From Pseudonocardia sp. (GTDB lineage Bacteria > Actinomycetota > Actinomycetes > Mycobacteriales > Pseudonocardiaceae), in contig JAKDLE010000154.1 in NCBI GenBank assembly GCA_030453005.1, positions 1 to 6,840 on the forward strand: a stretch of 6,840 bases of DNA, given 5' to 3'. Below the pieces are notes generated by a model. That model was not told where the DNA came from and did not search any database. It saw nothing but the letters and a program-made list of their open reading frames with translations. Numbering within the stretch: position 1 is the first letter of the stretch; each line of letters begins with the position of its first letter. This document shows positions 1 through 5,257 of the stretch, piece after piece. The translations under genes were made by a program, and so were the position numbers.

Positions 1-50
1 CCGACGAGCCGGTCGAGGGCCCACAAGGCACTGCTCGGTGGGTCGTTCAT
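1..50 (-). CDS. 5' end of an unidentified leftward gene (partial)
   Basis: An ATG at 50-48 opens a frame that runs off the left edge without a stop. It encodes about 16 residues beginning MNDPPSSALWALDRLV. Codon third positions are mostly G or C, as in the other genes here. A weak purine-rich stretch (AGAGAGA, about 54-60) lies just upstream and could serve as a ribosome binding site. The gene would follow the toxin gene on the same strand after a gap of 78 bases. The fragment is too short to assign a family. The call rests only on start codon, codon bias and position, so it could be wrong. Confidence 0.35.
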   Translation of the reverse strand, partial: MNDPPSSALWALDRLV

Positions 51-62
51 CGGTCTCTCTCA

Positions 63-93
63 CGCGATCGCGGTGAACCCCGGGCAGGTTCAC
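63..93. repeat. Two adjacent palindromes between the toxin gene and the next gene
   Basis: CGCGATCGCG at 63-72 is a perfect 10-base palindrome. Directly beside it, GTGAACC (73-79) and GGTTCAC (87-93) form a perfect 7-bp inverted repeat around a 7-base spacer. They lie between the stop of the PIN toxin gene (129) and the start of the gene at 50, both leftward. The hairpin could terminate toxin transcription, or the pair could be an operator for the gene at 50. No T-run follows the hairpin on the minus strand, so neither role is settled. Confidence 0.4.
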
Positions 94-128
94 GGCGGTT
101 CGTCGGAGCGGCCGAGCGGGTTTCGACG

Positions 129-536
129 TCAGACCTCGACGATCTCGACCATGGATTCGAGTCCGACGAAGTCGGCACCGTTGCGGGTGTAGAGCGGCAG
201 CCGTCGCGATGAGGCGACGGCGGCGATCATCAGGTCCAGCCGACGGGGCTTCGGGCTGCGTCCGGCGGCGACGGTGAGGGCGACCAGCGAACCGTAGCGG
301 GCAGCGGCGTCGCCGTCGAACGGAAGGGGGGCGAAGTCGAGGATCGCTGCACCCAGCTGCTCGGTCCGGGCGGCACGCACCGCCGCGTCGGACGCCATCG
401 CGACGCCCTGATGCAACTCCGCCATCGTGACGGCCGTCAGCTCGGGCACCGCGGGCAGCACCGCGGGGTCGAGCGTCGCGAGATCGAGGTAGGTACAGGT
501 ATCGAGCACGCCGGCCTGCGGACGGCCAGCGTGCAC
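129..536 (-). CDS. vapC: VapC-type PIN-domain ribonuclease toxin
   Basis: Toxin half of a toxin-antitoxin pair. PIN-domain proteins of this type are Mg2+-dependent endoribonucleases that cut tRNA, rRNA or mRNA and are held inactive by the partner antitoxin. The protein is about 135 residues, normal for the family. The acidic residues that bind metal are visible in the expected order: D12 in VLDTCTYLDL, E40 in TMAEL, D101 in RLDLMIAAVA, and the closing LYTRNGADF motif with D122. All look intact, so the toxin should be active. I place the start at GTG 536-534: GAGGAG (546-541) lies 4 bases upstream and the codon follows the antitoxin stop by one base. An upstream in-frame GTG at 554 would add six residues and overlap the antitoxin, but its spacing to a ribosome binding site is poor. 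The RNA target cannot be read from the sequence. Confidence 0.88.
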   Translation of the reverse strand: MHAGRPQAGVLDTCTYLDLATLDPAVLPAVPELTAVTMAELHQGVAMASDAAVRAARTEQLGAAILDFAPLPFDGDAAARYGSLVALTVAAGRSPKPRRLDLMIAAVASSRRLPLYTRNGADFVGLESMVEIVEV

Positions 537-537
537 C

Positions 538-789
538 TCACTCCTCGTCGACACGGTCCTCGCCGAACACCTCGTCGGCCTCCCGACGCATCCCGTCGGG
601 GTCGACCCGTGGCAGCCGGCGGTGCTTCTCGACCAGCTCCTCGGCCGTCATGCTGCGGCGGCGGGGGATGGGACGCAGCTCGGCGATCTCGACACCGTTG
701 CGTGTGACGACGTAGGTCTCCCCCGCCTCGACGCCGTCCATGACGGCCGCAGAGCTGTTGCGCAGCTCGCGCTGCGTGATGGTGTTCAC
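538..789 (-). CDS. Phd/YefM-type antitoxin
   Basis: Antitoxin partner of the PIN toxin, 83 residues from GTG 789. The N-terminal half (residues 1-40) reads VNTITQRELRNSSAAVMDGV, then a turn and TYVVTRNGVEIAEL. This is the typical Phd/YefM DNA-binding fold, in which the REL/R-N-S segment and the VTRNG hairpin are characteristic. The C-terminal half (about 45-83) is charged and lacks hydrophobic blocks, as expected for the flexible toxin-wrapping tail. In this family the N-terminus represses the operon and the tail neutralises the toxin. The open frame continues upstream to 1002, but that stretch is arginine-rich and not protein-like. GTG 789 is where family similarity begins, and a TANNNT box ends 6 bases before it, suggesting a leaderless message. 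The stop is one base from the toxin start, so the two are translationally linked. Confidence 0.88.
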   Translation of the reverse strand: MNTITQRELRNSSAAVMDGVEAGETYVVTRNGVEIAELRPIPRRRSMTAEELVEKHRRLPRVDPDGMRREADEVFGEDRVDEE

Positions 790-860
790 CGGACCACTGT
801 AGCGTTGTGTAGCGCGCTGAGCTACAGCCGCGCTCGTTCCCGACCTCCTACGGTGGCCCG
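790..860. promoter_or_regulatory. Divergent promoter region with TGTAGC repeats (candidate antitoxin operator)
   Basis: This 71-base gap separates the antitoxin (leftward, start 789) from the small gene (rightward, start 861). TGTAGCG occurs twice as a direct repeat, at 798-804 and 808-814, one helical turn apart. The second copy also forms an inverted repeat with GCTACA at 821-826 across 7 bases. Such spaced half-sites fit cooperative binding by a Phd/YefM-type autorepressor. The first copy overlaps the likely antitoxin -10 box, TACAGT on the minus strand (801-796), 6 bases before GTG 789. On the plus strand TACGGT (849-854) lies 6 bases before ATG 861. No convincing -35 element is seen for either. 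Operator function is inference. Confidence 0.55.
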
Positions 861-1016
861 ATGACGCCGCTCTCGCCCCGGCTGCTCGACGTACGGCACG
901 CCGCGATCGAGGACTTCGTCCGGGAACCGGGCGAGGCCCCGTTCGACGTGGTGTTCGCGCCCGGAGGGCAGGTGATCGTCGACGGCCGACCGACACCACC
1001 ACCGCGTTACGGGTGA
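861..1016 (+). CDS. Small unidentified protein (51 residues)
   Basis: ATG 861 to TGA 1014-1016 encodes 51 residues beginning MTPLSPRLLDVRHAAIEDFV and ending in a proline-rich tail, RPTPPPRYG. I do not recognise the family. There is no membrane segment, signal peptide or cysteine. The N-terminal half looks helical, and a short segment, FDVVFAPGGQVIVDG, resembles two beta strands joined by a turn. Support for it being a gene: strong G/C bias at third codon positions, a TACGGT -10-like box ending 6 bases before the ATG (leaderless pattern), and a stop only 2 bases from the end of the convergent aldolase gene, so it fills the gap exactly. It diverges from the antitoxin gene and might share control with it. 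It could also be a remnant of a larger gene's C-terminus. Confidence 0.6.
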   Translation: MTPLSPRLLDVRHAAIEDFVREPGEAPFDVVFAPGGQVIVDGRPTPPPRYG

Positions 1017-1018
1017 GG

Positions 1019-1978
1019 TCAGGACTCCGGCGGGGTCCACCTGTCGGTGCGCTCCATGCCTGCCGCGCGCCCCTTGCCCGAGATCACCAGCGCCATCTTG
1101 CGCGACGCCTCGTCGATCATCTCGTCACCGATCATCGCGGCGCCGCGCTTGCCGCCCGCCTCGGAGGTGTAGAACTCGTAGGCGTCGAGGATGTTCTCGG
1201 CGTGGTCGTAGTCGCTCTGGCGCGGGCTGTAGGTCTCGTTGGCCGCGTCGATCTGGCCGGGGTGCAGCACCCACTTGCCGTCGAAGCCCAGCGCGGCCGA
1301 GCGCCCCGCCACGCGACGGAACCCGTCGACGTCCTTGATCTGCAGGTACGGGCCGTCGATGGCCTGCTTATCGTAGGCCCGCGCCGCCATGAGGATGCTC
1401 ATGAGGATGTGGTGGTAGGCGTCGCCCACGTCGTAGCCGGGGGGCTGCTCGCCCACCACGAGGCTCTTCATGTTGATGCTCGCCATGAAGTCGGCCGGGC
1501 CGAAGATGATCGCCTCGACGCGCGGGGACGCGGCGGCGATCGCGTTGACGTTCGTCAGACCCAGCGCGTTCTCGATCTGCGTCTCGATGCCGATCCGGCC
1601 GACCTCGTAGCCCATCGACTTCTCGATCTGGGTGAGCAGCAGGTCGAGCGCGACGACCTGCTCGGCCGTCTGCACCTTCGGCAGCATGATCGCGTCGAGG
1701 TTCGCGCCCGCGCCCTCGACGACCTCGGTGACGTCGCGGTAGGTCCACTCCGTGGTCCAGTCGTTGACCCGGACGACGCGGAGCTTGTCCGCCCAGCCGC
1801 CCTCGTTGAGCGCCTCGACGATCGTCTTGCGGGCGCCGGGCTTCGCGAGCGGCGCACACGCGTCCTCGAGGTCGAGGAAGACCTGGTCGGCAGGCAGCGT
1901 CCGGGCCTTGTCGATGAACTTCTGGCTCGACCCCGGCACCGCCAGGCAGGAGCGGCGGGGGCGGATCTGGCTCGTCAT
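1019..1978 (-). CDS. HpcH/HpaI aldolase, CitE / malyl-CoA lyase-like
   Basis: Protein of 319 residues in the CitE-like branch of the HpcH/HpaI TIM-barrel family, which makes or cleaves 3-hydroxyacyl-CoA esters such as L-malyl-CoA, beta-methylmalyl-CoA or citramalyl-CoA using Mg2+. Visible landmarks: RSCLAVPGSSQKFIDKA near the N-terminus (CoA/phosphate region), FLDLEDA (34-40), RVVRVND (68-73), MLPKVQT (98-104), IENALG (135-140) and FGPADFMAS (159-167). E136 and D163 align with the metal-binding Glu and Asp of bacterial malyl-CoA lyases with the same spacing of 27. GFDGKWVLHPGQIDAANE (231-248) is also typical. Length and motif order favour malyl-CoA lyase over the citrate lyase beta subunit, and no CitD or CitF gene is nearby. 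The start is ATG 1978, with GAGGAG 10 bases upstream. It follows the PhzF gene on the same strand after 104 bases. The exact substrate is not determinable. Confidence 0.88.
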   Translation of the reverse strand: MTSQIRPRRSCLAVPGSSQKFIDKARTLPADQVFLDLEDACAPLAKPGARKTIVEALNEGGWADKLRVVRVNDWTTEWTYRDVTEVVEGAGANLDAIMLPKVQTAEQVVALDLLLTQIEKSMGYEVGRIGIETQIENALGLTNVNAIAAASPRVEAIIFGPADFMASINMKSLVVGEQPPGYDVGDAYHHILMSILMAARAYDKQAIDGPYLQIKDVDGFRRVAGRSAALGFDGKWVLHPGQIDAANETYSPRQSDYDHAENILDAYEFYTSEAGGKRGAAMIGDEMIDEASRKMALVISGKGRAAGMERTDRWTPPES

Positions 1979-2082
1979 CTTCAGCAGGCTCCTCGGCGAC
2001 GTCGGCGCGGTCGGGATGGATGCTGGCACGGAGTGCCCCCTCCCGGCGCCTCGGGGTGACCGGTTTCTCACCCAGCCTGCGG
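1979..2082 (-). promoter_or_regulatory. Aldolase leader with two small inverted repeats
   Basis: This 104-base gap lies between the PhzF stop and the aldolase start. GGTGA (2055-2059) and TCACC (2068-2072) pair across 8 bases. GGCAC (2025-2029) and GTGCC (2033-2037) pair across 3 bases. The aldolase ribosome binding site GAGGAG is at 1994-1989. No clear -10/-35 pair was found, so the aldolase may be read through from the PhzF gene. The first repeat could be a weak terminator or an operator. Arms of 5 bp are short enough to be chance in DNA this rich in G and C. Confidence 0.3.
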
Positions 2083-2949
2083 TCACACGGGCGGCAGCGC
2101 CACCAGCTCGCCACGCGCCACCGCGCTGACCGTGCCCCACACCGAGGTGCGCACCGCCGCACCCGCGTCGGCGTGCACCAGCACCCCCAGCTGCGACGGG
2201 CGCCCGATCTCCGCGCCCTGGGCGACGGCGAAGCCCGTCTGCCCGTCGGCGGCGAGCACCCCGCGGTCGACGAGGAACACCCCGAGCGCGACGGCCGCGG
2301 AGCCGGTGGCCGGGTCCTCGGGCACCCCGACGTCGGGTGCGAACATCCGTACGTGCGCCGCGTAGGCGTCCCGGTCGAAGGAGACGACGGTGAGGCCGAC
2401 CAGCCCCTCGGACACCGCCCGTATCGCGGCGCCGTCGGGGACGGCCCGCGCCACGGCGCCCGGACGCACCGCCAGGAACGCGTACGGGACGCCCGCGCCC
2501 GCGACCCCCGCGGGCACGGCGGGGTCGACGTCGTCCGCGGAGAGGCCCACCGCCGCGGCGAGCAGACCCCCGTCCAGCGCCGGACCCACCTCGGGCGCGC
2601 CGCCGGTGACCTGCGCCCCGTGCTCGGTGACCTGCACCGGCAGCAGACCGGCTCCGCACTCCTGCACCACGTCACCCGTCCCGATCAGACCGGCCCGGGC
2701 CAGCACCCACGCCGCGCCGACGCTCGGGTGGCCGGCGAAGGGCAGCTCGCGACCGGGCGTGAAGATCCGCAGCCGGTAGTCGGCGGCGGCGGTGGGCGGC
2801 AGCGGGAAGGCGGTCTCCGAGAGCCCGAACTCCGCGGCGATCGCCTGCATCTGTCCGGTGGTGAGCTCGGCTCCGCCGTGCACGACCGCGAGCGGGTTCC
2901 CGGCGTAGGCCCGATCGGTGAACACGTCGACTACGTCGTAGGTCAGCAC
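2083..2949 (-). CDS. PhzF-family isomerase/epimerase
   Basis: Protein of 288 residues, full length for the PhzF/diaminopimelate-epimerase-like fold (two similar alpha/beta halves). The family takes its name from the phenazine enzyme that isomerises trans-2,3-dihydro-3-hydroxyanthranilate, but most members act on unknown small metabolites. Landmarks: YDVVDVFTDRAYAGNPLAVV (4-23), LSETAF (43-48) with E45, the catalytic acid/base of the family, ELPFAGHPSVGAAWVL (68-83), and EDPATGSAAVALGVFL (211-226) in the second half. No other phenazine gene is present, so phenazine synthesis is not implied. The start is GTG 2949: the next frame upstream has no start until 3000, the extra residues there are arginine-rich, and a TAAGGT box ends 7 bases before the GTG. 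It diverges from the MgtE-like gene and may be co-transcribed with the aldolase. Confidence 0.92.
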   Translation of the reverse strand: MLTYDVVDVFTDRAYAGNPLAVVHGGAELTTGQMQAIAAEFGLSETAFPLPPTAAADYRLRIFTPGRELPFAGHPSVGAAWVLARAGLIGTGDVVQECGAGLLPVQVTEHGAQVTGGAPEVGPALDGGLLAAAVGLSADDVDPAVPAGVAGAGVPYAFLAVRPGAVARAVPDGAAIRAVSEGLVGLTVVSFDRDAYAAHVRMFAPDVGVPEDPATGSAAVALGVFLVDRGVLAADGQTGFAVAQGAEIGRPSQLGVLVHADAGAAVRTSVWGTVSAVARGELVALPPV

Positions 2950-2972
2950 GGACGCGACCTTAGGCTGCGCAC
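2931..2972. promoter_or_regulatory. Back-to-back leaderless promoters with overlapping -10 boxes
   Basis: Only 23 bases (2950-2972) separate the PhzF start (GTG 2949, leftward) from the MgtE-like start (ATG 2973, rightward). The leftward -10 candidate is TAAGGT on the minus strand (2962-2957), 7 bases before the GTG. The rightward -10 candidate is TAGGCT (2961-2966), 6 bases before the ATG. They share the TA pair at 2961-2962, so RNA polymerase could hardly occupy both at once. Neither start has a ribosome binding site. Just inside the PhzF gene, CTACG-T-CGTAG (2931-2941) is an 11-base palindrome at the place where the rightward -35 would fall. No good -35 match is seen in either direction. 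Confidence 0.6.
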
Positions 2973-4256
2973 ATGGGCTCCGACCGCGTCTTCGTCGCAC
3001 GGCTGGTGGGGCTGTCGGTCCTCGGCCCGGACGGGGAACGCATCGGGCGGGTGCGCGACGCCGTCGTCACGGTGCGGATGGGCGCAGGCCCGCCGCGGGT
3101 GCTCGGGCTCGTCGTCGAGCTCGCCACCCGGCGTCGGATCTTCGTGCCGATGCTGCGCGTCACCAACATCGACCCCGGGGCCGTCACGCTCGCCACCGGA
3201 TCGGTGAGCCTGCGTGGGTTCACCCAGCGCCCGAACGAGACGCTCGTGGTGGGACAGCTGCTCGACGCGCCCGTCACGATCGTCGACGGCGAGGTCGCGG
3301 CGCTGGTCGTCGACGCGGCGATCGAACCGACCCGCACCCGGGACTGGGTGGTCAGCAGGCTCGCGGTGCGCACGCGGCGCCACGGGTTCACCCGGCGCGG
3401 GCAGGTGCAGGAGCTGCCGTGGAGTGCCGTCACCGGGCTCTCGCTCACCGACCGGCAGGGCACCGCAGGCCTGCTGTCGGTGTTCGAGTCGATGCGTCCC
3501 GCCGACGTGGCGGCGGCGCTGTCGGAGCTGCCGGACAAGCGCCAGCACGAGGTCGTCGACGCCCTCGACGACGAGCGGCTCGCCGACGTCTTCGAGGAGA
3601 TGTCCGACGCCGACCAGCGCAGCCTGCTCACCCACCTCGGCACCGAACGCGCCGCCGACGTGCTGGAGGCGATGTCTCCCGACGACGCCGCCGACCTGCT
3701 CGGCGACCTGCCCAAGGCCGAGTCCGACGCGCTGCTGGCGCTGATGGAGCCCGGTGGGTCCGTGCGGCGGCTGTTGAGCTACTCGTCGAACACCGCGGGC
3801 GGGTTGATGACGCCGGAGCCGGTGATCCTGCGCCCGGACGCCACGGTGGCCGAGGCGCTCGCCCGCATCCGCAACCCGGACCTGCCCGCGGCGCTGGCCA
3901 GCATGGTGTTCGTCTGCCGTCCGCCGTCGGAGACGCCCACCGGGCGCTACCTGGGTTGCGCCCACACGCAGCGGCTGCTGCGCGAGGCACCGTTCGAGCT
4001 CGTGGCGGGCATCGTCGACTCCGACCTCGCCCGGCTGGCCCCCGGCGCCACACTCGGGGAGATCGCCCGCTACTTCGCGGCCTACAACCTGGTGGCGGGC
4101 CCTGTTGTCGACGACGAGGACCACCTGCTCGGCGCCGTCACCGTCGACGACGTGCTCGACCACCTGCTCCCGTCCGACTGGCGCGACCGGCTCGCCGACG
4201 ACGACGCGACGACCGACCCGAGCGAGGCCCGGATGATGGAGCGTGGAGATGCCTGA
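2973..4256 (+). CDS. MgtE N-domain/CBS-domain protein lacking the membrane channel
   Basis: A 427-residue soluble protein that matches the cytosolic part of MgtE Mg2+ channels. Residues 1-160 look like two PRC-barrel-type beta domains (for example LVGLSVLGPDGERIGRVRDA and the repeat-like region 90-155). Residues about 165-265 are the helical MgtE_N superhelix, with the recurring pattern ADVAAALSELP, LADVFEEM, AADVLEAM and AADLLGDLP. Residues about 270-400 are a pair of CBS domains, opening with LLSYSSNTAGGLMTPEPV and closing with VAGPVVDDEDHLLGAVTVDDVLDHL. The tail is acidic. No hydrophobic membrane segment exists, whereas true MgtE continues into five helices, so this is a Mg2+ or nucleotide sensor rather than a channel by itself. 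The stop overlaps the DUF1003 start, which indicates translational coupling. ATG 2973 has a -10 box 6 bases upstream and is probably leaderless. Confidence 0.9.
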   Translation: MGSDRVFVARLVGLSVLGPDGERIGRVRDAVVTVRMGAGPPRVLGLVVELATRRRIFVPMLRVTNIDPGAVTLATGSVSLRGFTQRPNETLVVGQLLDAPVTIVDGEVAALVVDAAIEPTRTRDWVVSRLAVRTRRHGFTRRGQVQELPWSAVTGLSLTDRQGTAGLLSVFESMRPADVAAALSELPDKRQHEVVDALDDERLADVFEEMSDADQRSLLTHLGTERAADVLEAMSPDDAADLLGDLPKAESDALLALMEPGGSVRRLLSYSSNTAGGLMTPEPVILRPDATVAEALARIRNPDLPAALASMVFVCRPPSETPTGRYLGCAHTQRLLREAPFELVAGIVDSDLARLAPGATLGEIARYFAAYNLVAGPVVDDEDHLLGAVTVDDVLDHLLPSDWRDRLADDDATTDPSEARMMERGDA

Positions 4257-4746
4257 GGTGACCCCGCGCCGCCAGCTGGACCGGCCCGGACGCCGGCCGT
4301 TCGAGCTGGACCCCGACGGCTTCGCGAAGCTCTCCGAGCGCATCGCCCGGTTCCTCGGCACGGGCCGGTTCCTCGCGATCCAGACCGTGCTCGTCGTCGT
4401 CTGGATCGCGATCAACCTCACGGCGGCGTCGCTGCGCTGGGACCCCTACCCGTTCATCCTGCTCAATCTGGCCTTCTCCACCCAGGCCGCCTACGCCGCG
4501 CCGCTGATCCTCCTCGCGCAGAACCGGCAGGACGACCGGGACCGCGTCTCACTCGACGAGGACCGCACCCGCGCCGAGCGCACCAAGGCCGACACCGAGT
4601 ACATCGCCCGCGAGCTGGCGGCGCTACGCCTGGCGGTGGGGGAGATGGCCACCCGCGACTACCTGCGCGGCGAGCTCGACCGGCTGGCCGACCGGCTGGT
4701 CGAGGACGACGTTCCGGCGCGCGTCAGTCGGCGAGTAGGCGGCTGA
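4249..4746 (+). CDS. DUF1003 membrane protein
   Basis: Protein of 165 residues of the DUF1003 family, function unknown. Two membrane helices are evident: about 41-58 (FLAIQTVLVVVWIAINL) and about 68-90 (PFILLNLAFSTQAAYAAPLI). They are followed by the conserved QNRQDDRDR segment (91-99), then KADTEYIARELAALRLAV, and a charged C-terminal stretch likely to form a coiled coil. Both ends are expected in the cytoplasm. The start ATG 4249 has GGAG (4238-4241) 7 bases upstream and overlaps the MgtE-like stop by 8 bases. A GTG at 4243 is in frame but too close to that site. Coupling to the MgtE_N/CBS protein suggests the two form a membrane complex, perhaps with the soluble protein sensing Mg2+; that role is inference. 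The 3' end overlaps the convergent MarR gene by 23 bases. Confidence 0.9.
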   Translation: MPEVTPRRQLDRPGRRPFELDPDGFAKLSERIARFLGTGRFLAIQTVLVVVWIAINLTAASLRWDPYPFILLNLAFSTQAAYAAPLILLAQNRQDDRDRVSLDEDRTRAERTKADTEYIARELAALRLAVGEMATRDYLRGELDRLADRLVEDDVPARVSRRVGG

Positions 4747-5197
4747 TCCGTTCCAGCGCACGCAGGTCGTCGGATCCGAGACGGGCGACGAAGTGCCGCA
4801 GCACCCCGGTCAGGTGGGTGCGCGAGGCCACCCGCAGCCGCGCGAGGCCGACCTCAGTGAGCGCGGCGGCCACCCCTCGCCCGTCCCCGGCCACCGGCGA
4901 GCGGGCGACGAGACCATGGCGCTCCATCCGGTCCACCAGCCGGGTCACTCCGGAGCGGGAGAGCAGCACGGCGTCGGCGAGCTCGGTCATCCGCAGCCGC
5001 CGCCCAGGTGCCTCGGCCAGCTGCACGAGCACGTCGTAGGCCGCCAGCGACAGCGTCTGCTCGGTCTCCAGCTCCGCCTCCAGCGTGCGCGTGATGGTGG
5101 CGTGGGCGCGCAGGAACGACCGCCAGGCCGCGAGCTGGTCGGGGGAGGGCTGAAGCCGACCCGCGTCGAGATGCCGTGCGGCGGCGGTGTCGGTCAC
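4724..5197 (-). CDS. MarR-family transcriptional regulator
   Basis: Protein of 157 residues with the MarR layout: N-terminal dimerisation helices (about 15-60, including LSLAAYDVLVQLAEAPGRRL), a winged helix-turn-helix (68-112) with LRMTELADAVLLSRSGVTRL as the reading helices, then MERHGLVARSP and the wing motif DGRG (105-108) leading to ALTEVG. C-terminal helices complete the dimer interface. MarR proteins usually repress their own gene and a neighbour and release DNA on binding a small ligand or on oxidation. No cysteine is present, so a thiol redox switch is unlikely. The start GTG 5197 is where family similarity begins, and a TATCAT box ends 8 bases before it, so the message may be leaderless. 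It diverges from mrp across 145 bases and converges on the DUF1003 gene with a 23-base overlap. Ligand and targets are unknown. Confidence 0.9.
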   Translation of the reverse strand: MTDTAAARHLDAGRLQPSPDQLAAWRSFLRAHATITRTLEAELETEQTLSLAAYDVLVQLAEAPGRRLRMTELADAVLLSRSGVTRLVDRMERHGLVARSPVAGDGRGVAAALTEVGLARLRVASRTHLTGVLRHFVARLGSDDLRALERISRLLAD

Positions 5198-5221
5198 GTC
5201 GGACGATGATACGGACCGACG
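5197..5221. promoter_or_regulatory. marR promoter with overlapping inverted repeat (candidate autoregulatory operator)
   Basis: On the minus strand TATCAT (5211-5206) is a good -10 match, 8 bases before GTG 5197. It sits inside an inverted repeat, CGTCGG (5197-5202) and CCGACG (5216-5221), separated by 13 bases. A MarR dimer bound here would cover the -10 and the start codon. Perfect 6-bp arms are suggestive but not decisive in GC-rich DNA. No -35 element was recognised. Confidence 0.4.
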
Positions 5222-5257
5222 GCGCGTGGAGGGACGGCCCGGATCCCGACCTCGACG

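Noticed and set aside
790..1002. N-terminal extension of the antitoxin frame up to 1002.
   Set aside because: The extra 71 residues are almost all arginine, alanine, serine and proline, run through the promoter repeats and the divergent small gene, and lie upstream of the point where Phd/YefM similarity starts.
1019..1978. Citrate lyase beta subunit of a citrate fermentation operon.
   Set aside because: No CitC, CitD, CitF or CitG homologue lies alongside, and the protein's length and metal-site spacing fit the malyl-CoA lyase type better.
1013..2059. A long rightward open frame (348 codons) opposite the aldolase gene.
   Set aside because: Its translation is low-complexity, rich in R, H, D and V, typical of the antisense strand of a GC-rich gene. 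The leftward aldolase has clear catalytic motifs.
1019..2659. A single 546-codon leftward frame that contains the aldolase plus a long N-terminal extension.
   Set aside because: The extension overlaps the PhzF gene in another frame, is arginine- and glycine-rich, and shows no domain. The aldolase family similarity begins at ATG 1978, which has a GAGGAG site upstream.
2083..2949. Phenazine biosynthesis cluster suggested by the PhzF family.
   Set aside because: None of the other phz genes is present. PhzF-like proteins are widespread outside phenazine producers.
2943..4421. A 492-codon leftward frame opposite the MgtE-like gene.
   Set aside because: It is an antisense shadow without recognisable domains and crosses the ends of two well-supported rightward genes and the divergent promoter.
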